Assembly (NCBI GenBank): GCA_030706285.1
Contig: JAUZOU010000148.1
Location: 1-7,180 of the forward strand
Source: Bacteroidota bacterium
Lineage (GTDB): Bacteria; Bacteroidota; Bacteroidia; Bacteroidales; UBA1402
Direction of reading: 5' to 3'
DNA length: 7,180 nt
In this document: piece after piece, positions 1 to 7,127 of the stretch
Layout: every line of letters begins with the position of its first letter
Numbering within the stretch: the stretch's first letter is position 1
Program-made: the position numbers and the translations under genes
The notes under the pieces: model-generated
Told to the model about the DNA's origin: nothing
Database searches by the model: none
Seen by the model: the letters and a program-made list of their open reading frames with translations, nothing else

Positions 1-1693
1 CTGCGTAAAGCCCGCTGACATAGTCTGTCGAATCCAGTGCGTACAGTCCTCCTTTCCGGAAGGCTGTCAGTGTAATCGGGCTGTTTGGGGTAGTAGACCG
101 TCTGAAAATGACCGTGGCCCCATTGGAAAGTGTCAGCACCTGCGCCTGAATTTGGCTGACAGCTGTCTCTTTGGCTACTTTACTGGCTTTTGGCTCTTTA
201 GCCAACAGCTTTTCGGGAATCGTCATATTTTTGGAATACGGTGCAATGGCTCTAGCTCTTATGTCGGCAGCCATCGACAGGACCTTTTCTTCTGCCGGCA
301 ATTCGGAAGCAACTCTGTCAAAGGCTGTGATCATGTAGTGTGTCTGTTGAGGTTTCACCATTTTGTGGAAAAAGTTGACCAATGTCAGAGAATCTATGCT
401 ACCGATGTATTTTTTTGCCAGTTTATATTCTGTTTTAGGTGTAATCAACAGTTCGCCCTTGTAGAAACAGGCATACAGCTGATCCATGTAGTCCATGGAT
501 GGTGTGGGCTTTTTCACATTGGCACTTCGTTGCAACGCATTCAGGTAGCTCTTTTTGGCTTTTTCTATTTCCAACGGAATGAAGCCGAACCGGTACATCT
601 GTTCCAACTGGGAGGAGAATGTCTGGATGCCTGAGTCAATCTTCGTCGGTGTCAGTTCGACAGAAGCCAACAGCACCCCTTTGGTATTCAGAAAATTGGA
701 AAGACTGACACTCGCTTTGGCATAGGGCGGATTTTCAAAGGAAAGCGCATTCATCCGGGCATCCATCAACCGGTTCAAAAGGACTTGCAACAAATACCCC
801 CGGTAGGTTTGTTCATTGACGACAGGCGCCGTTTCCGGCAGCAACTGGATCTGGTCGTACTCGATTTTTTGAAGTGACGGATGGACGACGATTTTCGCAG
901 CGACGCTGTCATAATCTGAGATAGGATAGACTGGAATATTGTCATGGTCGACTTTTTTGACCGGTCCGAATTTTTCAAGGATCAGTTTTTTGATCTGGTG
1001 TACATCGACATCACCGGCAACGGCGACGGCCATTAGTTGAGGGTGGTACCAATGCTGGTAATAGTCACAGATCCGTTGACGTGGAAAATGCTTGATGACG
1101 GCCGTATCACCGATGACCAACCGCTCAGAAAAGCGGGATTTGTTCAGCAACTCCATCAGAAACGCATTTTGGGCATCCTGCTCAGGCCCGGTTTTGGACA
1201 ACCATTCCGAAAGAATGACGCCACGTTCGCTCTCTATTTCAGTACTGTCGAATGTTACACCATCAGCCCAGTCTGCCAGGATGGTCATGGTTGTATCGAC
1301 CATTCCCGGATCATTGGTCGGAAGCTGTAACTTGTAAACCGTTTCGTTGAATGAGGTATGAGCGTTCAGGTCTTGCCCGAATTTGGCACCTTTTGATTCC
1401 AGATACCTGATTAGGGCATTTCCTGGAAATGTTTTCGTCCCATTGAACGCCATGTGCTCCACAAAGTGGGCCAGACCGCGCTGGTTTTCGTTTTCAAAAA
1501 CAGAACCGGATTTGATGAACAGCCGGAACACCGCTTCTCCTTTCGGATAGTTGTTCGGATAGATATAATAGGTCAGGCCGTTGGCCAGTTTTCCGGTGAT
1601 CAGTTTCGGATCCTGCTTTACCGTACCGCCAAAGGCAAAACTGGAAATCAGTAACGCGATAAAGAGAAATAAACAATAAATAATCCGTTTCAT
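1..1693 (-). CDS. M16 family zinc metalloprotease (PqqL/insulinase-like), secreted; C-terminal part outside window
   Basis: Periplasmic or envelope zinc endopeptidase expected to cut peptides or small proteins. Reading the minus strand from ATG 1693 gives 564 uninterrupted codons to the window edge. Residues 1-22 look like a Sec signal peptide (MKR, then a hydrophobic run) with no usable lipobox. The inverted zinc motif HFVEH is at residues 76-80. E163 in the ERGVILSEW stretch is the likely third zinc ligand and E156 the second-shell glutamate, matching the paired glutamates of pitrilysin. Family signatures follow: GxDLNAHTSFNETVY near 106-120, RLVIGD at 191-196, and WYHPQLMAVAVAGD at 215-228, which opens the M16 C-terminal domain. 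A second M16 module begins near residue 519 (LSNGATVIF), so this is the two-module type, usually about 930-950 residues; roughly 370 residues should lie beyond the left edge. The start is chosen because the signal peptide follows it and the same frame has a TGA upstream with no other ATG between. The family call is firm; the substrate is unknown. Confidence 0.95.
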   Translation of the reverse strand, partial: MKRIIYCLFLFIALLISSFAFGGTVKQDPKLITGKLANGLTYYIYPNNYPKGEAVFRLFIKSGSVFENENQRGLAHFVEHMAFNGTKTFPGNALIRYLESKGAKFGQDLNAHTSFNETVYKLQLPTNDPGMVDTTMTILADWADGVTFDSTEIESERGVILSEWLSKTGPEQDAQNAFLMELLNKSRFSERLVIGDTAVIKHFPRQRICDYYQHWYHPQLMAVAVAGDVDVHQIKKLILEKFGPVKKVDHDNIPVYPISDYDSVAAKIVVHPSLQKIEYDQIQLLPETAPVVNEQTYRGYLLQVLLNRLMDARMNALSFENPPYAKASVSLSNFLNTKGVLLASVELTPTKIDSGIQTFSSQLEQMYRFGFIPLEIEKAKKSYLNALQRSANVKKPTPSMDYMDQLYACFYKGELLITPKTEYKLAKKYIGSIDSLTLVNFFHKMVKPQQTHYMITAFDRVASELPAEEKVLSMAADIRARAIAPYSKNMTIPEKLLAKEPKASKVAKETAVSQIQAQVLTLSNGATVIFRRSTTPNSPITLTAFRKGGLYALDSTDYVSGLYA

Positions 1694-1785
1694 ATAATCA
1701 TCATTTTTTCGTTCAAGACCATAGGCAACTCGTCTGCCGAGTGATCAGCCGCTTTGACGTTTGGTAACAAACAGGCTCGTTTCAT
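1690..1785 (-). CDS. Possible 31-residue small ORF bridging the lipoprotein and protease genes
   Basis: A short frame fills the whole gap between the flanking genes. Its ATG overlaps the lipoprotein stop (TGATG) and its TGA overlaps the protease start (ATGA). The peptide begins MKRACLLPNVKAADHSADEL and ends NEKMMII; it has no clear membrane segment, signal peptide or known motif. It begins with the same eight bases as the protease gene (ATGAAACG). A weak inverted repeat (GTTTG, 4-base loop, CAAAC; 1759-1772) lies within it. It could be a real small protein, a coupling frame that carries ribosomes across the gap, or chance: a frame of this size arises easily by luck, although overlap at both ends is less usual. 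No function is proposed. Confidence 0.25.
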   Translation of the reverse strand: MKRACLLPNVKAADHSADELPMVLNEKMMII

Positions 1786-2258
1786 CAATTTTCTTTTGTT
1801 ATGGTAAATTCTTTTTGTAGTTTGTCTGGACCGGGCAATCCCATCGTCAGGTTCAGACTGTTGCTGACCAGGACGATTTTAAGTGTATTGTCTTTGGCCG
1901 GATCGACCGTATTGGGTATCCAGCGGATGCGGATGGGCATGTCGTAAATACCGGGCATAAAGACTAGTTTGTTTCCGGTGGTGATCAGCTCAAAATCGCG
2001 TCCTTCAAGGAGCCCGTCACCGACCTCTATGTTGTAGGTGACTTCCAGACTTTTGGAAAGCGGAACCGAACTCAGATAAACAGAGTACGTAGCCACAAAA
2101 TTGGAATTTGAGGTGACTTTGGTTGATGAGACCTCATCTTTCATGATGTGAATAAACGGTGTGTTGTAGGGCTCGTTCTCGTCCAGCCCGCAGGAAAACA
2201 GGCAGAGAAGAGGCATTATCAGAATTAAATAACTTTTTTTCATCATCCAGTCGGTCAT
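1785..2258 (-). CDS. Small lipoprotein with a Calx-beta-like (DUF4843-type) domain
   Basis: Predicted lipoprotein of 157 residues encoded directly after SusD. A hydrophobic run leads to the lipobox LFSC with the lipidated cysteine at residue 23. The following residues GLDENE are acidic, as in the surface-export signals known for Bacteroidota lipoproteins, so an outer-leaflet location is plausible. Residues about 53-157 read as one beta-sandwich: alternating strands, LEVTYNIEVGDG, then GRDFEL (compare the GxDY motif of Calx-beta domains), MPGIYDMPIRI, and NTLKIVLVSN near 124-133. This pattern is common in short Bacteroidota proteins downstream of SusD, often labelled DUF4843 or Calx-beta-like; the exact family needs a profile search. 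The first ATG overlaps the SusD stop by one base (TAATG). ATG codons at residues 5 and 6 would give a more typical MMKK or MKK start to the signal peptide, so the true start may be at 2246 or 2243. The role is probably accessory to the SusCD importer, but no binding site is evident. Confidence 0.85.
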   Translation of the reverse strand: MTDWMMKKSYLILIMPLLCLFSCGLDENEPYNTPFIHIMKDEVSSTKVTSNSNFVATYSVYLSSVPLSKSLEVTYNIEVGDGLLEGRDFELITTGNKLVFMPGIYDMPIRIRWIPNTVDPAKDNTLKIVLVSNSLNLTMGLPGPDKLQKEFTITKEN

Positions 2259-3712
2259 TAATTGTTGACAGTGGGATTGCCCACCATATTTGTATTGGCT
2301 TCCAATTCGGTTTGTGGGATGGGAAGGACGAACCGGTCATTGGGATAGGACAGGTACCGGATATTGGAGTTGGTATTGGTGCTTCTCACTAAGGCATGGT
2401 TCCACCGGACGATGTCAAAAAACTGATGTCCTTCGAAACACAATTCTTTTGCCCGCTCGACTTCCAACAGGCGTCGCAGGACTGTTTTATCAGTTTCTGT
2501 GATGGAAATATCCGACGTCTGTTTGTTCCGGGATCTGGCAATGAGTGTTTTTAGATCTGAGGCAGCCAATTTTGGCTCATTGTTGTTCAAATAGGCTTCA
2601 GCCCTGATCAGATAGATTTCGGAGGCCCGTAAGACAAACGGATCGTAATGTTTGTCCGATTCGGAGACATTGGCTGTAACCGTATATTTCAGCGTGACAT
2701 AGCTGTTCTTGCTGCCGGATTCCAGCTGAAATAGCTTTAGCCGGATGTCATCGCTGTCTGTGAACAAGCTCATCAGGGTATCAGAAGGAACAGCTACCGG
2801 ACTGACCGGATAATAGAACTTTTGTAACGGACAGCTTTTTTTCAGTCCGTTCAGGCGGAAAATGGCTTCGTTGCCGGCTGTCAGGTTGGTGAACATAGCC
2901 ACATAATCAGATCCGTAGGAGAGGGGTACGCTTGCCAATACTTTATTGGCATAGATGATGGCGTCATCCCAGTCTTCCATGTATAAATAGACTCTTGCCA
3001 GAAGTGCCTGAGAGGCAAGTTTTGAGGCATGATAGGCATCGGTCATGGGTGTTGAACCGAAATCTTCTTCCGATTCTTTCAAGTCTTTGATGATTTGTAC
3101 ATAAACCTGATTGACTGTATTCCTGGGCATGTTGTCGTCGGCTCCGGGTGTCTTAGTCAGGGCAGGAATACCGAGGTGTGATGCCTCTTTGGTGTAGTTA
3201 TAGGGCTGGGCGTAAACCCGGCAGGCGTCAAACAGGCAAAGTGCCCTCAGAAAGAGGGCTTCAGCTTTGATTTCCTGCAATTCAGCTTGATTGTTGGGAT
3301 ATTTGGCTACCAGGGAAGGCTGATATTGAAGGATGTTGTTCACATTTGCCAGGGCTATATATATCTTTTTCCAGATGTAGCCGACAGCGCCGGTCTCATC
3401 GGTGGGATCGGAGATAAAGTTATATTCCTTGACCATGTCTCCGCCGGAGGTGACTGTTTTCAGCGAAACCATATTGCCGGCTATTTCCGGATATTTGTAA
3501 AATTCCGAACTGTAATAGTTGTACATGGCGCTGTAGGCTCCCGGCAAGGCGGCCCGGATACCATCCATATCGGAAAAGAAGACGGGTATGGTGGTTTGAC
3601 CGACCGGTTGCACTTCCAGAAAGTCCGAACAACCGGCCATGGAAACGCCCAATATGATGGTTCCCAGCAGGTTTTCGACGGTTTTGGTCAGTTTGAATCT
3701 AATTGGTTTCAT
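2258..3712 (-). CDS. SusD/RagB family outer-membrane substrate-binding lipoprotein
   Basis: Surface lipoprotein that forms the lid over its partner SusC and captures substrate. Complete at 484 residues, within the usual 450-600. The signal peptide ends in the lipobox MAGC, with the lipidated cysteine at residue 28 followed by SDFLEVQP, a typical SusD mature N-terminus. The N-terminal half contains the helical TPR-like repeats of the fold, including EIKAEALFLRALCLFDACRVY (split here as EIKAEALFLRAL and CLFDACRVY, 147-167) and ASQALLARVYLYMEDWDDAI (233-252). The C-terminal half shows strong family marks: LRASEIYLIRAEAYLN at 361-376, LEVERAKELCFEGHQFFDIV at 416-435, and the ending FVLPIPQTELEANTN with a final NPTVNN. 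An in-frame TAA six codons upstream leaves ATG 3712 as the first methionine. The gene lies 22 bases after susC and overlaps the next gene by one base, so the three are almost certainly co-translated or at least co-transcribed. Substrate cannot be read from the sequence; the neighbouring peptidase favours peptides. Confidence 0.97.
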   Translation of the reverse strand: MKPIRFKLTKTVENLLGTIILGVSMAGCSDFLEVQPVGQTTIPVFFSDMDGIRAALPGAYSAMYNYYSSEFYKYPEIAGNMVSLKTVTSGGDMVKEYNFISDPTDETGAVGYIWKKIYIALANVNNILQYQPSLVAKYPNNQAELQEIKAEALFLRALCLFDACRVYAQPYNYTKEASHLGIPALTKTPGADDNMPRNTVNQVYVQIIKDLKESEEDFGSTPMTDAYHASKLASQALLARVYLYMEDWDDAIIYANKVLASVPLSYGSDYVAMFTNLTAGNEAIFRLNGLKKSCPLQKFYYPVSPVAVPSDTLMSLFTDSDDIRLKLFQLESGSKNSYVTLKYTVTANVSESDKHYDPFVLRASEIYLIRAEAYLNNNEPKLAASDLKTLIARSRNKQTSDISITETDKTVLRRLLEVERAKELCFEGHQFFDIVRWNHALVRSTNTNSNIRYLSYPNDRFVLPIPQTELEANTNMVGNPTVNN

Positions 3713-3734
3713 AAATCGTTCAACGTGTTAAGTA

Positions 3735-6700
3735 TCAAAAATTGCAGGCCAGTCCTACCGACAGGGTTGTTTCCATTGGATAGCCACTTCTGGACTGCCG
3801 GTACGAATTCCGGTTTTTATGATCAAAAGGTGTCCATAAGGCTAGATTGTCTCCGATCAAGGATAGGTTGACATTGGATAATCCGGTGTAGCTGATCCAC
3901 CTGGAATGCAAGGCATACGATAAGGATACATTTCTAAGCAGGGCATAGGTTGCGTTGTACAGGTACCGGGTGGAATTCATGACCGATCCTGTCGAAACGC
4001 CCCAGACCGGTTTGGGTGACAGGGCAAGGTCTCCGGGCTTTTGCCAGCGATCGAGCTGGTTGATGCTCTGATTTTCGTCCATAATGTTCAGTCCGTCGGA
4101 AGAAACTCTTCTTCCGAAATTGCTGAACGCATAACCGCCAAGCACATAGCTGAGTAACGCATTCACTGTGAAATCTTTATAGGTGACCGTATTGGAGAGG
4201 CCTCCCGTCAGATGCGGTGAAGATGATTTATAAGGAACACGGTTGGCGGTACTGTATACCCGGGTAATGTTGCCGTTTGCATCGTACCATAATGGCGCTC
4301 CGTCGCGTGGATCGACGCCGGCCCACCGAACCAGGTAGAACGTATTGATATCGTATCCTTCCCGCCAGATTTTTTCACCCATGACTTTCTGAATACCGTT
4401 GTAGAGTTCCAGCAAGCTGTTCTTGTTGTGAGAGAGGTTGAGTTCGGCTGTCCATTCGAGGTCTTTCTTTTTAACCAGTTCGGCTCCGATTGTCGCTTCA
4501 AAGCCCTTGTTGAGGATGGATCCGACATTGCGGTAGACTCTGGTATCACCGGTCAGGCGCGAGACATCCAGGTCACTCAATAAATTGACTGTCCGGTTGT
4601 TGTAAGCTTCCATATCGATATCGAACCGGTTGAACAGTCTCAACCGCAGGCCGACGTTCAACATTTTCGTCGTTTCCCAGCTTAATTTGGGGTTCGGACT
4701 GGCAGACATGGATCCGCCGGATTCACCCATATAATTGTCACTTTCATCATAGGAATAGAGTCCTAATGATTGCGTGGATCCTAATCGTGAATTTCCGTTT
4801 GTACCATAGGAACATTTCAACTTCAGGATATTGATGTTGTCCAAGTTGTAAAAGGGCTCGTTGTGTACATTCCAGGAAAGGCCGACCGAACCGAAATTGG
4901 CCCATTGAACATCGGTCCCGAAATCCGAATTTCCATCCCTTCTGGCATTCAGGACCAGATAATAGCGGTTGTCGTAGGAATAACTTCCTTGTCCCAAAAA
5001 GGACATGGTCCGGGTTGTTTTGGAAGAGCTTGTCCCATAATAGTCTACCGCGTAAGATATTTCCTTGATGTTATCATTGACGAACCCCGAACCGGTTGCT
5101 CCGACTGCGTAGTAGCGTTTGGAACTGGCTTCGAAACCCAACACTCCGCCAACTTTGTGCTTTCCGAAATTCCGGTCAAAATTGAGCCGCTGGATGGCTG
5201 TCCACAACAGGAAATTGGCATTGCTACGGGAAGAATACCCGTAAGCTCCTTCAGAGAGCGACATGCCTGACCAGTTCGTTCTGGCACTGTAGGTGTCCTC
5301 AAATCCGCTTTGATAGTCTATCCCTAACTGGCTGGTAAATTTCAATCCTTTCAGGATATCGAGATTCAGGGAAAAGTTGTCGTTGCTTGCCAGTGTATGC
5401 TGGTTGTTGTCGTTTTGTTCCCGTTCCGCCACCGAATTAAAAAAACTATGGGTTGTCCATTTCAGGCTTCCGTCATCATTCGTCCCGTCCACGTACGTAT
5501 TGTATAGACGGAAACTGCCGTCCGTGTTATACGGTGAATAAATGGGCAGCATCTGGTAGTAATCATCTCCCGGATTGAACAGCGTATTGATGTTGTAGGA
5601 ATTCGCCATATTGACAGAAAAACTCATTCGTTTTGTCAGCATCAGATCCAAATTTGTCCTGACTGAAAAACGCTGCTGCACATTGCCTTTGACCGTCAAC
5701 TTGTTTCGATAATAACCACCTGAAACATAATATTTTGCTTTTTCATTGCCCCCTCTGATCATCAAATTGGTTTCGGAGGTATTTCCCAAGCCATAATACA
5801 CATCCGTCCAATTAGTATTCGTTGCACTGTAACTGTTCATCGCATTGTCCTGAAATGGAAAACTGGCCAGGTCTTTTCCGGCATTGACCCAGGCTTCTTT
5901 GGCCAACATTAGATACTGTTGGGCATTCAGTACCTTAAACCGGGTGCTTTCATTGATTGTCGAAATGCCATAACGAGTTGAAACGGCGATGGCTGTTTTG
6001 CCGGAAGACCCTTTTTTGGTGGTCACCAGGATGACGCCGTTGGCGCCGTTCGCTCCATAGATGGACGTGGCGGAGGCATCTTTCAGTACCGTGATGCTTT
6101 CGATATCATCGGCATTGATGTATGAAAGCGGACTGATGGTTGAATTGAGTCCCGGTACCTGGTTTGTCTTTTCTCCTGTATAGACAGGGGTCCCGTCAAT
6201 GATCCACATGGGTTCGGACGAAGCAGTCATGGAGGATTGCCCGCGGACCCTGGTATTGTACCGGGGCCTTGTAGCACTGGCCAGGTCTGTATTGTACGTA
6301 ATTTGCAGACCTGGAACCATTCCATCCAGTAAATTATCGATACGGCCTGCCGGCAAGGCTTCCAGTTTTTTCGAGTCCACCTGATAAGCACTGCCCACCA
6401 AGTCGGATCTTTTTTGCGTCGTTCCGTATGCACCTACAACCACATAGTCTTTGAGCAGGACAGAAGACGGTTCCAACTGGATGACCAGCCGTTTTTGAGT
6501 ACCGGCAGTTACTTCCTTGGTTTCCATGCCAATATAGGAAACCACTAATATGGTTTGCCTGCCATCGGCCACCGGTAGCTGAAAGTTTCCGTCGATATCG
6601 GTGATGGTACGCTGATTCTCTCCTTTCACGGCAACGGTTGCTCCGGGCAGTGGTTCTTTTAGGTTGTCTGTCACCTGGCCCGACAGTTGACGTTTTGATG

Positions 6701-7067
6701 TTGACTGGTTTTTAGGCTCGACCTTCCTGAATGTCTTAATAATAATAACCTTATCATCAAGTTCATACGTCAATCCTCTTGGATTGAGCAGCTCATCAAG
6801 TACTTGACTTAGCGGTTCACCTTTGACGTTCAGGTTGACCTTTGCTTTTCCGTTCAGCAGCTCATTTTTATACAGGAAAGTGTAGGAGGTGGTTTTTTCC
6901 AGCTGGTGAAAGACTTCCTGAACGGTGGCTTCCCGGACAAACACACTAACTTTCTGATTCTGGGCCTGAAGCGTGGCTGATAGTTGAGACAGTACAATAA
7001 CAACCAACGCAATGATTCCTGCTTTTTTAATGAACCCTTTTGAACCTACATGTTTATTTACAGACAT
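3735..7067 (-). CDS. SusC/RagA family TonB-dependent outer-membrane transporter with N-terminal STN signalling domain
   Basis: Outer-membrane importer energised by TonB, paired with the SusD encoded next. Complete at 1110 residues. Domains in order: signal peptide 1-35 (cleavage likely ATLQA|Q); STN/secretin-like domain about 40-112, the periplasmic signalling part that contacts a FecR anti-sigma factor; carboxypeptidase-regulatory-like beta-sandwich about 127-200 (LSGQVTDNLKEPLPGATVAV); a TonB-box-like segment KDYVVVGAYGTTQKR at 206-220; plug about 221-352 with the SusC marks MWIIDGTPV (287-295) and VLKDASATSIYGANGANGV (327-345); then a 22-strand-type barrel to the terminal phenylalanine of SVGLACNF. 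The start is well defined: an in-frame TAA lies two codons upstream of ATG 7067. No clear Shine-Dalgarno is present, as is usual in this phylum. The STN domain and the fecR tail 60 bases upstream indicate sigma/anti-sigma control induced by substrate. No frameshift or missing core motif is seen. Confidence 0.98.
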   Translation of the reverse strand: MSVNKHVGSKGFIKKAGIIALVVIVLSQLSATLQAQNQKVSVFVREATVQEVFHQLEKTTSYTFLYKNELLNGKAKVNLNVKGEPLSQVLDELLNPRGLTYELDDKVIIIKTFRKVEPKNQSTSKRQLSGQVTDNLKEPLPGATVAVKGENQRTITDIDGNFQLPVADGRQTILVVSYIGMETKEVTAGTQKRLVIQLEPSSVLLKDYVVVGAYGTTQKRSDLVGSAYQVDSKKLEALPAGRIDNLLDGMVPGLQITYNTDLASATRPRYNTRVRGQSSMTASSEPMWIIDGTPVYTGEKTNQVPGLNSTISPLSYINADDIESITVLKDASATSIYGANGANGVILVTTKKGSSGKTAIAVSTRYGISTINESTRFKVLNAQQYLMLAKEAWVNAGKDLASFPFQDNAMNSYSATNTNWTDVYYGLGNTSETNLMIRGGNEKAKYYVSGGYYRNKLTVKGNVQQRFSVRTNLDLMLTKRMSFSVNMANSYNINTLFNPGDDYYQMLPIYSPYNTDGSFRLYNTYVDGTNDDGSLKWTTHSFFNSVAEREQNDNNQHTLASNDNFSLNLDILKGLKFTSQLGIDYQSGFEDTYSARTNWSGMSLSEGAYGYSSRSNANFLLWTAIQRLNFDRNFGKHKVGGVLGFEASSKRYYAVGATGSGFVNDNIKEISYAVDYYGTSSSKTTRTMSFLGQGSYSYDNRYYLVLNARRDGNSDFGTDVQWANFGSVGLSWNVHNEPFYNLDNINILKLKCSYGTNGNSRLGSTQSLGLYSYDESDNYMGESGGSMSASPNPKLSWETTKMLNVGLRLRLFNRFDIDMEAYNNRTVNLLSDLDVSRLTGDTRVYRNVGSILNKGFEATIGAELVKKKDLEWTAELNLSHNKNSLLELYNGIQKVMGEKIWREGYDINTFYLVRWAGVDPRDGAPLWYDANGNITRVYSTANRVPYKSSSPHLTGGLSNTVTYKDFTVNALLSYVLGGYAFSNFGRRVSSDGLNIMDENQSINQLDRWQKPGDLALSPKPVWGVSTGSVMNSTRYLYNATYALLRNVSLSYALHSRWISYTGLSNVNLSLIGDNLALWTPFDHKNRNSYRQSRSGYPMETTLSVGLACNF
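4096..4117. repeat. Perfect 9-base inverted repeat with 4-base loop inside susC
   Basis: TCGGAAGAA (4096-4104) and TTCTTCCGA (4109-4117) are exact reverse complements separated by four bases. The repeat lies in the late barrel region of the transporter (about residues 984-991, FGRRVSSD), so codon choice alone may produce it. It could form a short hairpin in the mRNA. No U-run follows on the minus strand, so it does not look like a terminator. Confidence 0.5.
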
Positions 7068-7085
7068 AGCTTAACTTGATACGTT

Positions 7086-7101
7086 GGCTTTAATTAAAGC
7101 C
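7086..7101. promoter_or_regulatory. Perfect 16-base palindrome GGCTTTAATTAAAGCC in the fecR-susC gap
   Basis: The palindrome is exact, with no mismatch, and occupies the middle of the 60-base gap between the fecR stop and the susC start; its near edge is 18 bases upstream of the susC ATG. Two readings are possible: an operator for a dimeric regulator, or an mRNA hairpin (6-base stem, AATT loop) that would affect susC translation or the fecR/susC expression ratio. No U-run follows it on the minus strand, so it is not a standard intrinsic terminator. No convincing Bacteroidota -33/-7 (TTTG / TAnnTTTG) promoter pair was found in the gap; a TTTG occurs, but without a matching -7 element. Confidence 0.45.
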
Positions 7102-7127
7102 GAACAAATGACCAATAATACAATCTT

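Noticed and set aside
152..634. A 160-codon plus-strand open frame
   Set aside because: It lies antisense to the M16 protease, whose minus-strand frame has clear family motifs. The plus-strand product is rich in Phe, Cys and His with no recognisable domain, as expected of a shadow frame.
1694..1784. A longer N-terminus for the M16 protease extending into the upstream gap
   Set aside because: The protease frame meets a TGA within the gap and has no other ATG before 1693. The signal peptide begins directly at that ATG.
3287..3871. A 194-codon plus-strand open frame spanning the susC-susD junction
   Set aside because: It is antisense to two well-supported genes and covers their junction. The product has low-complexity composition and no domain pattern.
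4863..5270. A 135-codon plus-strand open frame and an 85-codon minus-strand frame (5045-5302) inside susC
   Set aside because: Both lie entirely within the transporter coding region in other frames and show no independent motif or start context.
7086..7101. Rho-independent terminator between fecR and susC
   Set aside because: The palindrome has only a short A/T-rich stem and no run of T after it on the minus strand, so it lacks the features of an intrinsic terminator.
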